DNA of 64,000 bases. It comes from a virus. The notes under the pieces are model-generated. The model was given only the letters and a program-made list of their open reading frames with translations, was not told where the DNA came from and made no database searches. The translations under genes and the position numbers were made by a program. Below are positions 25,766-33,187 of this stretch, in pieces; the stretch's first letter is position 1, and the number at the start of each line of letters is the position of its first letter. The stretch is taken from positions 1 to 64,000 of IMG/VR virus record IMGVR_UViG_3300017767_000003. One strand, given 5' to 3'.

Positions 25766-25895
25766 TATAATAATGTGTTAGTGTTATGCCAGTCTCTGTA
25801 ATACTTTCGGGAGTGACCCCTTCTCATCACACAACTAGGGTGGGTCACGCCGTAAAATCGGTGGGGATTTTACAACCTTTTAACGAGACTAAATT
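25766..25895 (+). promoter_or_regulatory. Structured leader of gene 44 with TATAAT promoter
   Basis: A TATAAT at 25766-25771 (no clear -35) is followed by a leader of about 118 bases. Two stem-loops can be drawn: GTGACCC (25813-25819) with GGGTCAC (25842-25848), and GTAAAATC-GGTGGG-GATTTTAC (25852-25873), a perfect eight-pair stem with a six-base loop. No open frame of note is present. The start of gene 44 has only a weak GAG ribosome site. The folding suggests post-transcriptional control (T4 RegA acts on this operon) or a separate small RNA. No known riboswitch class was recognised. Confidence 0.5.
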
Positions 25896-26843
25896 ATGAA
25901 CAATGAATTTTTATTTGTAGAGAAGTATCGTCCTCAAAAGATTGACGACTGTATACTTCCAAGTGACCTGTATGCCACATTCAAAGACATAGTAGAAACG
26001 GGTGAGATACCTAATCTTATGTTGAATGGTACTGCAGGTTGTGGTAAAACAACTGTAGCGAAGGCACTTTGTAATGAACTAGGTGCAGACTTTATAGTTG
26101 TCAACGGTTCTGATGAAGGTAGATTGATTGATACCTTGAGAACCAAAATCAAAAACTTTGCGTCCACCACCAGTTTGTCTGGCGGCCCTAAAGTAGTTAT
26201 TCTAGACGAAGCAGACTACATTAGTGCCGAATCTGTGCAACCTGCTCTGCGTGGATTCATTGAAGAGTTCAGTTCTAATTGCAGGTTCATTATGACTTGT
26301 AATTTCAAGAACAGAATTATCAATCCTTTGCATTCAAGATGTACTGTGATTGACTTCAAGATTCCTAGTAGTGAAAAACCTAGACTTGCAAGTGTGTTCT
26401 TAGCAAGACTCATGGAGATATGTACGCTAGAAGAAATCAAGTTCAACAAGGACGTACTTGCTGAACTTATCATGAAATTCTTTCCCGACTTTAGACGTTG
26501 TCTAAATGAGGTTCAAAGATATGGTATCGGTGGTGAAATCGATACTGGATTACTTTCTACTCTTGCAGAAGAGAAGATTACGCCATTGATAAATACACTC
26601 AAAGAAAAGAAGTGGACTGAAATGCGTAAGTGGGTCGGTGAAAATTCTGACAATGATTTATCTGTAATGTATAGAAAGATTTTTAACGCACTCGAACATA
26701 AACTCGAACCTGCCTCAATACCTGCATGTGTTTTAATCATAGCAGACTATCAGTACAAGACTGCATTTGCAGCTGATTCTGAAATTAATTTAGTTGCATG
26801 TTTGACCGAGATTATGTCGGAGTGTAAATTTAGGAGTAAGTAA
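25896..26843 (+). CDS. 44: Clamp loader large subunit gp44
   Basis: 315 residues (T4 319). AAA+ clamp loader motifs: EKYRPQKIDDCILP, Walker A NGTAGCGKTTVAKAL (about residues 44-58), Walker B VVILDEADYIS, sensor 1 MTCNFKNRI and the SRC motif LHSRC. With gp62 it loads gp45. It overlaps the peroxiredoxin start by one base. Confidence 0.95.
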   Translation: MNNEFLFVEKYRPQKIDDCILPSDLYATFKDIVETGEIPNLMLNGTAGCGKTTVAKALCNELGADFIVVNGSDEGRLIDTLRTKIKNFASTTSLSGGPKVVILDEADYISAESVQPALRGFIEEFSSNCRFIMTCNFKNRIINPLHSRCTVIDFKIPSSEKPRLASVFLARLMEICTLEEIKFNKDVLAELIMKFFPDFRRCLNEVQRYGIGGEIDTGLLSTLAEEKITPLINTLKEKKWTEMRKWVGENSDNDLSVMYRKIFNALEHKLEPASIPACVLIIADYQYKTAFAADSEINLVACLTEIMSECKFRSK

Positions 26844-27373
26844 TGTTAGGAATGCTAACTGTAGGTGACCAATTCCCGCCTGTAAAATTAAATGGAATTG
26901 ACGCTAACAATGACTTCGTTGAAGTTCAAATCGCTGAGGGTTATACGCCACTCAAACATGAGTGGACAGTAGTTTACTTTTATCCAAAAGACTTTACTTT
27001 TATCTGTCCAACTGAGATTGCTGGTATGGACATATTAGTTGACCATGCAAACGTGATTGGTATTTCAGGTGATAATGAATTCTGTAAGTCTGCTTGGAAA
27101 CAAGCGAATGGTGTTATTAGAGAAATCAAACACACACTTGCGGCTGATTGTGGACTCAAATTATCTTCTGAACTTGGCATTGTCAATGAAGAACAAGGTG
27201 TCTGTAATCGTGCAACATTTATCTTTGATAAAGATAGAGTCATTCAACACGTATCAGTCAATGGATTATCTACTGGTAGAAATGCTCAAGAAGTTCTTAG
27301 AACTTTGAAAGCAATTCAAGCTGGTGGATTGACTGGTTGTGAATGGAACGAAGGAGACGATTTCGTTGCATGA
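26843..27373 (+). CDS. AhpC/peroxiredoxin
   Basis: 176 residues. The thioredoxin fold opens with YFYPKDFTFICPTEI, whose Cys is the peroxidatic residue (about 55). A later Cys in EEQGVCNRATFIFD and one in GGLTGCEWNEG may act in resolution. The RVIQHVSVNGLSTGRNAQEV block is typical of AhpC. It detoxifies hydrogen peroxide or organic peroxides. It is inserted between the two clamp loader genes, with one-base and four-base overlaps on its sides, so it is expressed with replication. Confidence 0.92.
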   Translation: MLGMLTVGDQFPPVKLNGIDANNDFVEVQIAEGYTPLKHEWTVVYFYPKDFTFICPTEIAGMDILVDHANVIGISGDNEFCKSAWKQANGVIREIKHTLAADCGLKLSSELGIVNEEQGVCNRATFIFDKDRVIQHVSVNGLSTGRNAQEVLRTLKAIQAGGLTGCEWNEGDDFVA

Positions 27374-27645
27374 GTGAGTTTGATGAAATAGTACAACGTC
27401 AACGAGAACTTCTCGAAGCAGAAGAGTGGGCGAAAGGAGTACATACCTTACAAATACATAGGTTGTATTCCATGTTCTATGAAACAGAAGAATCCGAAAA
27501 ATTTCTCGATAACGGTTATGTTACTGATATTACATATAACAGTGGCGTAACCATAAGAGAACAAAATGGAAAAGAGGTATACAAATTTGGAGAAGAATTG
27601 AAAGGTGAAGACCTTGTAGATTCTTTTAGAAGTCACACTGCATGA
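27370..27645 (+). CDS. Unknown protein in the clamp loader operon
   Basis: 91 residues from ATG 27370, which overlaps the peroxiredoxin stop (ATGA). N-terminal helix MSEFDEIVQRQRELLEAEEW, then a beta-rich part YVTDITYNSGVTIREQNGKE. It overlaps gp62 by four bases. Not recognised; a longer frame upstream (27343) lies inside the peroxiredoxin gene and is unlikely. Confidence 0.7.
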   Translation: MSEFDEIVQRQRELLEAEEWAKGVHTLQIHRLYSMFYETEESEKFLDNGYVTDITYNSGVTIREQNGKEVYKFGEELKGEDLVDSFRSHTA

Positions 27646-28040
27646 AGAAAACTAATCCGTTTGATTTTGTTAAATCTGTATCCCATACCAAAAAAGATAT
27701 TATGGTGGACGATATTGCTGAGAAGCAGTATGCACCATTCATAACTAATAAAGCATTATCCTATCACCAAGACGCAGTTTATTTTGCAAATGAAATGAAC
27801 ATACGTCATGGTGTAGATAACCGCCTTCAATACCTTTTTTATCTAAATATACTAAGGAAAAGACAAAGATTTTCAACTTGGTCTAAACCCTATATTAGTA
27901 AAAAGTTAGATACAATCAAGGACTACTATCAAGTAAGTAACTTAAAAGCAAAGGAATATTTGGAAGTTCTTACTGATAAGCAGGTTCGTGAATTGAAAAA
28001 AAGAATGACAAAAGGTGGCAAGGATAATGGAAAGTTATGA
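27642..28040 (+). CDS. 62: Clamp loader small subunit gp62
   Basis: 132 residues, shorter than T4 gp62 (187) but like marine T4-like versions. Characteristic: NPFDFVKSVSHTKKDIM, YAPFITNKALSYHQDAVYFA, and RLQYLFYLNILRKRQRFSTW. It partners the gp44 tetramer. It overlaps the previous gene by four bases and RegA by 14. Confidence 0.88.
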   Translation: MKKTNPFDFVKSVSHTKKDIMVDDIAEKQYAPFITNKALSYHQDAVYFANEMNIRHGVDNRLQYLFYLNILRKRQRFSTWSKPYISKKLDTIKDYYQVSNLKAKEYLEVLTDKQVRELKKRMTKGGKDNGKL

Positions 28041-28443
28041 GAATGAAGTCAAAGACTTAATTGAAGTTACATTCCCCGAAAAAGACGATTTTTTAAAGAT
28101 ACGTGAGACTCTCACTAGGATTGGTGTAGCGTCACGTAAAGAACAAGAGTTATATCAGTCTTGCCATATCCTACACAAACGTGGGAAGTATTACATAACC
28201 CACTTCAAAGAACTATTCATACTGGACGGTAAACCTAGTAACCTAGACGAGAATGATATTGGTAGAAGGAATACCATTATCAACCTTCTACAACAATGGA
28301 GCCTACTTAAAGTATTGAATCCTGACAGTATCAAAGAACCTACCGCACCTCTATCACAGATTAAAATCATTCCTTTTAAAGAGAAAAAGGAATGGATTCT
28401 CACACCTAAATACAATATCGGTAACAATAAAGCACCCGAATAG
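28027..28443 (+). CDS. regA: Translational repressor RegA
   Basis: 138 residues from ATG 28027 (an in-frame GTG at 28015 is an alternative). The KIRETLTRIGVASRKEQELY and QSCHILHKRGKYYITHFKEL blocks and the end WILTPKYNIGN match T4 RegA (122 residues), which blocks translation of early mRNAs at their start sites. It is the last gene of the clamp loader operon, as in T4. Confidence 0.92.
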   Translation: MESYENEVKDLIEVTFPEKDDFLKIRETLTRIGVASRKEQELYQSCHILHKRGKYYITHFKELFILDGKPSNLDENDIGRRNTIINLLQQWSLLKVLNPDSIKEPTAPLSQIKIIPFKEKKEWILTPKYNIGNNKAPE

Positions 28444-28450
28444 ATAAATA
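28443..28450 (+). promoter_or_regulatory. Late-type promoter
   Basis: GATAAATA overlapping the regA stop; predicted start near 28456, with an AAGGA ribosome site before the ATG at 28471. Confidence 0.5.
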
Positions 28451-28470
28451 TCCCTACAAGGATACATTAC

Positions 28471-28701
28471 ATGTTTGGATTTATTTTAACGATTTTAAAG
28501 AATATCGTGCTTAAGTTAGCAACAACTGGAGCATTCAACTTTATGATGCCGACTCTACTAAAAGTAGACAAGTGGTGTGAAGAGAAAATTGGATTAGATA
28601 TTATTAAACAAGAGCAGAGGTGGTTTGAGAAGTATCCACTGCTCAAAAAAAGAATTGAGGTTTTAGAGTCTAAAGTAGAAGACCTTCAATCTCAAAAATA
28701 A
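28471..28701 (+). CDS. Small membrane-associated protein
   Basis: 76 residues: a hydrophobic N-terminal stretch (MFGFILTILKNIVLKLATTG) and a charged helical end (KKRIEVLESKVEDLQSQK) likely to form a coiled coil. Together with the next genes it begins a run of five small membrane proteins leading into the curli cluster. Not recognised. Confidence 0.65.
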   Translation: MFGFILTILKNIVLKLATTGAFNFMMPTLLKVDKWCEEKIGLDIIKQEQRWFEKYPLLKKRIEVLESKVEDLQSQK

Positions 28702-28710
28702 GGAGAATCT

Positions 28711-28905
28711 ATGTTAAAAGCAAAACTAGATTTAGTAATGAGTTGGGTAAAATCAAGAATCGGAGAACGTACCTCATGGGACGGTGCTACGATTATAGCA
28801 ATATCAGTGTTAGTGCTCGTAGCTGCACCGATTGTTAAACTATTGGCTTGGCCCGCTTTAGCTTATGGAATTTATACTCTTTGCAAAGAAGAGAATTTAG
28901 TGTAA
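28711..28905 (+). CDS. Small membrane protein
   Basis: 64 residues with an AAGGAG site before the ATG. Two hydrophobic segments, ATIIAISVLVLVAAPIVKLL and AWPALAYGIYTL, predict one or two membrane spans. Not recognised; size and topology would fit a holin-like or envelope-modifying protein. Confidence 0.65.
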   Translation: MLKAKLDLVMSWVKSRIGERTSWDGATIIAISVLVLVAAPIVKLLAWPALAYGIYTLCKEENLV

Positions 28906-28933
28906 TAAATATAATTAAATAATGGAGAATATC

Positions 28934-29194
28934 ATGGAACTATCTACGTGGGTGATACTTTTGATTATCGCAGTACCTGTACTATTCGTTTTAAACGATA
29001 AGTATGGTTGGATTGATAGTGCAGTGGGTAAACCACCAGCACCTGCAGAAGAACCAACTTTTAAAGCGCCTTCTGCTAACAAACTTATGAAGTTTACTAA
29101 AAAAGAACTTATTGAGTTTGCGGAAAACAACAACATTGTTGTTACACCTTCCAAAACCAAGTCTGAGATTATCAAACAAATCAGAAAAAAATAA
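28934..29194 (+). CDS. Membrane-anchored protein with SAP/HeH-like tail
   Basis: 86 residues from ATG 28934 with GGAG five bases upstream; an in-frame ATG at 28922 is an alternative. One N-terminal membrane span (TWVILLIIAVPVLFVLND), a Pro/Ala linker, then MKFTKKELIEFAENNNIVVT and SKTKSEIIKQI, which has the helix-extended-helix look of SAP, HeH or Rho-N domains that bind nucleic acid. It may tether DNA or RNA to the membrane; this is inference. Confidence 0.65.
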   Translation: MELSTWVILLIIAVPVLFVLNDKYGWIDSAVGKPPAPAEEPTFKAPSANKLMKFTKKELIEFAENNNIVVTPSKTKSEIIKQIRKK

Positions 29195-29248
29195 GTATTA
29201 AGGGTGGAAATTATTCTGCCCTAAATACAACTTCCAACCGTCCATATC

Positions 29249-29256
29249 TATAAATA
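29249..29256 (+). promoter_or_regulatory. Late promoter opening the curli region
   Basis: Exact TATAAATA, then GTCGT and the ATG at 29262: five bases, so predicted leaderless. It could drive the run of overlapping genes to about 33.85 kb, so the curli-like proteins would be late products. Confidence 0.7.
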
Positions 29257-29261
29257 GTCGT

Positions 29262-29555
29262 ATGGACATATTTCAATTTTTAAGTGAAGTCGGAATCCCT
29301 ATCGGGACTGCGGTAGTGATGGCTTTCTTTATCTATCTGACCTTAAAATATATTTTTGAGTCTGTACTGGGTCAGATTTCGTCCACCGAAAACATTATAA
29401 GCATGCTCGAAACACGAGCACGTGTTATGAATAATGATATTATTAAAATAGATTTATTAGTAAGTAGTGCATTAGAACTAGCACCACCAATTGACCGTGT
29501 TGCTAGAGCAGAAAACTTTGTTGAGGATGGAAGTATAGACGCCAGACGAGACTAA
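29262..29555 (+). CDS. Small membrane protein, curli cluster
   Basis: 97 residues. One membrane span near the N-terminus (IPIGTAVVMAFFIYLTLKYI), then a helical region (STENIISMLETRARVMNNDI). It shares its design with the next gene: a short periplasmic start of the form FGFP/VGIP, one span and a cytoplasmic coiled coil, so the two are probably paralogues. Function unknown; holin-like or a curli accessory are possible. Confidence 0.65.
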   Translation: MDIFQFLSEVGIPIGTAVVMAFFIYLTLKYIFESVLGQISSTENIISMLETRARVMNNDIIKIDLLVSSALELAPPIDRVARAENFVEDGSIDARRD

Positions 29556-29559
29556 GACC

Positions 29560-29856
29560 ATGGAAAATCTTGCTCAATTAATCGCAGAGTTTGGGTTTCC
29601 AGTTGTAATGTCTATGGGTATGGGATACTTCATATGGTATGTTTGGAAATTCATTACCATTGAAGTTAAACCAGCACTCGGACGCATGTTTACAGCAAGT
29701 ATAAAATTGACTGACCAGCTAAGAATGCTAGACCAAGACATGCTTCGTCTTCAAGAAAAGGTGAACACTGTTTTGGAATATCGTGAGCGCCAAGAACTTT
29801 TGCAGGACGCAAAAGAAAAGCAGGCACTCGAAGAGGTAACAAATGAAAAGAAGTAA
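29560..29856 (+). CDS. Small membrane protein with coiled-coil tail, curli cluster
   Basis: 98 residues: span FPVVMSMGMGYFIWYVWKFI (about 13-32), then a long charged helix (RMLDQDMLRLQEKVNTVLEY, EKQALEEVTNEKK). The layout recalls YvrJ or BhlA-type small phage membrane proteins. Its last 14 bases overlap csgF, so it is translationally linked to the curli genes. Confidence 0.65.
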   Translation: MENLAQLIAEFGFPVVMSMGMGYFIWYVWKFITIEVKPALGRMFTASIKLTDQLRMLDQDMLRLQEKVNTVLEYRERQELLQDAKEKQALEEVTNEKK

Positions 29857-30334
29857 AATTTTTGGTATAACATTTGCAATGATAACACTATGTGTCATTT
29901 CTCCGACAGTACAATCAGACGAACTGGTACATAAATTTAAAAACCCCAGCTTTAGTGGCGTGGGAACTTCTGCCCATTACTTGACAATTGAGAATCAGGA
30001 GAAGTCTAGGACAGACAAGATTGCTGAGGACATTAGGGCAGCTCTTTTGAAACAGCAAAGAGAAGCAGAAAATACAGTTTTAGCCAAATTCATAAGGAAT
30101 TTGGAATCGAGAATCTATGCTCAGCTATCAAAACAGTTAGTTGAAAACATGTTCTCAAACGAAGAAGGTGCAAACTACGGAACGTTTACACTGGAAGGAA
30201 ATACAATTACTTACGAAAGGAAGAACATATGTACTGATGACGGACTATGTGACGATTGGATTGTAATGACAATTGTCGGTAGTGACGGAACTACAACAAC
30301 TATTGAAATTCCAATTGGTACTGGGGGTTTTTAG
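29843..30334 (+). CDS. csgF: CsgF-like curli assembly protein
   Basis: 163 residues. A cleavable signal peptide (about residues 1-25, ending PTVQSDE) is followed by LVHKFKNPSFSGVG, which parallels the mature N-terminus of E. coli CsgF (FRNPNFGG), the segment that plugs into the CsgG pore. A helical middle and a beta C-terminus ending TTTTIEIPIGTGGF match the CsgF layout. CsgF works at the outer membrane, linking the CsgG channel to curlin nucleation. Immediately upstream of csgG, as expected. Confidence 0.88.
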   Translation: MKRSKIFGITFAMITLCVISPTVQSDELVHKFKNPSFSGVGTSAHYLTIENQEKSRTDKIAEDIRAALLKQQREAENTVLAKFIRNLESRIYAQLSKQLVENMFSNEEGANYGTFTLEGNTITYERKNICTDDGLCDDWIVMTIVGSDGTTTTIEIPIGTGGF

Positions 30335-31242
30335 TGAAGAATCTTTTATTAGTTGGAGTGCTCGGACTCTTGCTATCTAGTTGTGCAGGGATACCGCACA
30401 TGAAAGATTCCTGTACATCTCTGATAATGAATGAGTACGGAGAATGTATTGAAGAGCCTGAAGCAATCAAACTTCCAGCATATGCATTATTATTAGATTT
30501 ACCAGCCGCTGAGGTTATGCCAGTGGTTGCTGTTTATGGGTTTAAAGACCTAACAGGACAAAGAAAAAGACAAGACGGTGTCGCAACATTTAGTACAGCA
30601 GTCAGTCAAGGAGTGACTGCAATGTTGATAGACGCACTCAAAACTGCAGGGGGTGGAAGTTGGTTCCGTGTAGTTGAAAGAGAAGGATTAGATAATCTTG
30701 TACGTGAAAGACAAATAGTCAGAAGTACAAGAGAACAATTTCAAGAAGAGGGTGAAAGTAAAGAAACTATTCAACCTCTTTTATTTGCTGGCATCATACT
30801 CGAAGGTGGAATTATAGGGTATGATACCAATATGGAAACTGGTGGCCGAGGTGCAAGAACATTAGGGATTGGACACTCGACTGCTTATCGTAGAGATACG
30901 ATTGTCGTTTCTTTAAGAGCAGTTAGTACACTTACTGGTGAAGTTCTTATGAACGTTCAGACCAAGAAGACTGTACTAAGTGTATCGCAAGGATTCGATG
31001 TATTTAAATTTGTAGATATGGATACCCAACTCATTGAAATTGAGGACGGTGTGACAGAGAATGAGTCGGTGACTTTTGCAACGAGGGCTGCTATAGAAGC
31101 TGCTGTTCTAGAAATGATTTATCAAGGACACGATAGAAAATACTGGACAATTGACGGCCGACATAGACACCCTCATAAAATAGATGGCGGTAATGAAAGA
31201 CATGCCATCGAGGAGAATAAAGACGAATATGAAAATGAATAA
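30334..31242 (+). CDS. csgG: CsgG-like curli secretion channel lipoprotein
   Basis: 302 residues, GTG start overlapping the csgF stop by one base. A lipoprotein signal with lipobox LLSSC (Cys about residue 17) and the CsgG core: VYGFKDLTGQRKRQ, FSTAVSQGVTAMLIDALKTA, WFRVVEREGLDNLVRERQIV, ILEGGIIGYDTNMETGG, and VVSLRAVSTLTGEVLMNVQT. CsgG forms a nonameric outer-membrane pore that exports unfolded curlin. There is an extra His-rich tail (GRHRHPHKIDGGNERH). Its end overlaps the first curlin-like gene. Confidence 0.93.
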   Translation: MKNLLLVGVLGLLLSSCAGIPHMKDSCTSLIMNEYGECIEEPEAIKLPAYALLLDLPAAEVMPVVAVYGFKDLTGQRKRQDGVATFSTAVSQGVTAMLIDALKTAGGGSWFRVVEREGLDNLVRERQIVRSTREQFQEEGESKETIQPLLFAGIILEGGIIGYDTNMETGGRGARTLGIGHSTAYRRDTIVVSLRAVSTLTGEVLMNVQTKKTVLSVSQGFDVFKFVDMDTQLIEIEDGVTENESVTFATRAAIEAAVLEMIYQGHDRKYWTIDGRHRHPHKIDGGNERHAIEENKDEYENE

Positions 31243-31954
31243 ACTAAAATTATGTTTAGGTTTATTGTTTGCAATGTCTGTAATGCCTCTTTTAGCTGAT
31301 GACGACAACGAAATATTTTTGCAACAATCAGGTGATACGTTAACATTAACGATTGACCAAGTTGGTTACGGAAATAAATTCGGTGGAACTATAGTAAACG
31401 GTCAGGTTGCTACTGATATGATTTTGACAGGTACAACGAATACGTTCAACCTTGACCAAATCGGTAACAGCAACCAACTATTCGGGCCTGTTGTGTTAGA
31501 TAGTTCTACCATTAATATGGTATTCACTGGTGACAGTAATATCTTTGATTGGAATATAGGCGATACTGGTGATTCTGATAACTCAAACATCAATGTCGCA
31601 GTTACAGGTAGCAGTAACACTTGGGATTATGACCAAGGTTATGCCGCTAGTGCTAACTATTTGGATTTTGATTTAACGCTAATAGGAGATTCAAACGATT
31701 TCTTTATAGACATAGATTCAGACCAAGCTAAATGGGAAATGGAAATTACTGGTGACAGTAATAACGTTGACACAAAACAACTTGACGCATCTGACCATGA
31801 ATTAAAAGTGGTTCATACGGGTGATAGTATCAATATGGATATTATTCAACAGTCAGGTACATGTGGAAATAAAACATGCCCAGGCAAGATTGACTTACAG
31901 TTGAGTTCTGATAATGCTACAGTTACAATTAACCAAAAAGATACTAACGATTAG
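31229..31954 (+). CDS. Curlin-like repeat protein 1
   Basis: 241 residues from ATG 31229, with signal peptide (LCLGLLFAMSVMPLLADDD). The mature part is made of about seven degenerate repeats around TGDSN/TGSSN-type turns: TGTTNTFNLDQIGNSN, TGDSNIFDWN, TGSSNTWDYDQG, IGDSNDFFIDID, TGDSNNVDTKQLD, TGDSINMDIIQQSG. Asn/Gln/Gly/Asp-rich strands like these are typical of curlin amyloid repeats, though more acidic than E. coli CsgA. A Cys pair (TCGNKTC) occurs near the end. It overlaps csgG by 14 bases and the FecR gene by 41. Confidence 0.8.
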   Translation: MKMNKLKLCLGLLFAMSVMPLLADDDNEIFLQQSGDTLTLTIDQVGYGNKFGGTIVNGQVATDMILTGTTNTFNLDQIGNSNQLFGPVVLDSSTINMVFTGDSNIFDWNIGDTGDSDNSNINVAVTGSSNTWDYDQGYAASANYLDFDLTLIGDSNDFFIDIDSDQAKWEMEITGDSNNVDTKQLDASDHELKVVHTGDSINMDIIQQSGTCGNKTCPGKIDLQLSSDNATVTINQKDTND

Positions 31955-33047
31955 TGCTATACTTCTGTCGTATCCCTCTTATGCGGATACGATAGGAGAC
32001 ATAGTCGAACAAACTGGTATTGGAAACATTATCAGAGAAGGTAATAAAATACCCTCTACTGATTTTCCTAGTATAAACCTCTATGACGAGGCGGAAACTG
32101 GGAATGGGAGAATGCTAATTGAGTTCTTAGACGAAGAAGAACTTGCATTAACAGAACATACACTGGTCTACATAGACGAAGTATATTATGACCCTAATCC
32201 CGACTTATCGAAAATGTCGATGAGAATGGTAATGGGTACAGCTCGTTTTGCCTCAGGTAAACTAGGTAAAATGAATAAATCGAACATTGCGATTTCTACG
32301 CCAACTGCTAACATAGCGATTAATGGCACAGATTTTACGACAACCATCGATGAACTCGGGCGAAGTCTTATTATACTTTTGCCTGACGCAAATGGTGACG
32401 CATCAGGTTCGATTACAGTTAGTAATGAATCGGGTACAGACGTAGTATTAGAAGAAGCATATCAAGCCACAATGGTATCTACTTTAAATTCATACCCAAC
32501 TGCACCTGTAGTAATAAACAATATTACATCAAGTTTGATTAATAATATGTTTATTGTGAGTCAACCCAAAGATATTTCTAGGGTGATAGAGGAGTCTGCT
32601 ACAGAATCAAATGACGGTGGTATCTTGGACGTAGACTTTTTAGAGTTTGACGGTCTTGATGCAGACGCATTGAAAGACTCAGAAGGTGAATTAGAATTTA
32701 CTGAATTAGATATAGACCTATTAGATGTTGACTTTTTACAGGACTTACTTGATATTGTAGAAGAGTTAGATAGGAAAGTAGGGATAAACAGAACTGCAGA
32801 CAGTGGTGGAAATACATTTGGAATAGAAGGTACTGCTATAGGTTTTGATAAAGACACGCAGTACAATACAATAGTTGATACAGGAAGTGGATTGGTTACG
32901 TTCTATCGTGAAGTAAACGGAACCATAAGTATTAAATTACCAGTAGACGCAATGGCACAAATAGTGACCGTAACTAACGAAAAGGAGAGTGTAATTAATA
33001 TGGGTGGCGACCAAGCAATCAATATTATTATTACACAACAAAATTAA
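31914..33047 (+). CDS. Secreted FecR-domain protein
   Basis: 377 residues. Signal peptide (KKILTISAILLSYPSYA, cut before DT). A FecR-type beta domain at about residues 80-160 is marked by MVMGTARFASGKLGKMN and NIAISTPTANIAINGTDFTT. The second half is very acidic (VDFLEFDGLDADALKDSEGE). FecR domains sense or transduce envelope signals. Here the protein lies between two curlin-like genes and lacks a visible membrane anchor, so a structural or chaperone role at the surface is possible. The start is inside the first curlin-like gene. Confidence 0.8.
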   Translation: MLQLQLTKKILTISAILLSYPSYADTIGDIVEQTGIGNIIREGNKIPSTDFPSINLYDEAETGNGRMLIEFLDEEELALTEHTLVYIDEVYYDPNPDLSKMSMRMVMGTARFASGKLGKMNKSNIAISTPTANIAINGTDFTTTIDELGRSLIILLPDANGDASGSITVSNESGTDVVLEEAYQATMVSTLNSYPTAPVVINNITSSLINNMFIVSQPKDISRVIEESATESNDGGILDVDFLEFDGLDADALKDSEGELEFTELDIDLLDVDFLQDLLDIVEELDRKVGINRTADSGGNTFGIEGTAIGFDKDTQYNTIVDTGSGLVTFYREVNGTISIKLPVDAMAQIVTVTNEKESVINMGGDQAINIIITQQN

Positions 33048-33187
33048 TGAGCCAAAAACAACAACAGCAAAGACTTAGATTTCAAGAAAAGAAAATTAAA
33101 GACCAAGCAGAAACAATTGCAGAACAACAAAAAAGAATAGAAGAGTGGATAAAACAACAACAAGACCCACGTCACAATCAAGAATGA
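33047..33187 (+). CDS. 46-residue glutamine-rich helical protein
   Basis: ATG overlaps the FecR stop by one base and its TGA overlaps the next ATG by four. Sequence MSQKQQQQRLRFQEKKIKDQ, then AETIAEQQKRIEEWIKQQQD: a polar coiled coil with about a third Gln. The tight overlaps on both sides support it as a real gene. Function unknown; no signal peptide. Confidence 0.6.
   Translation: MSQKQQQQRLRFQEKKIKDQAETIAEQQKRIEEWIKQQQDPRHNQE

Noticed and set aside
25778-25895. Glutamine riboswitch or tmRNA fragment
   Set aside because: Such elements are known in relatives, but the conserved sequences of either were not recognised; kept only as an unknown structured leader.
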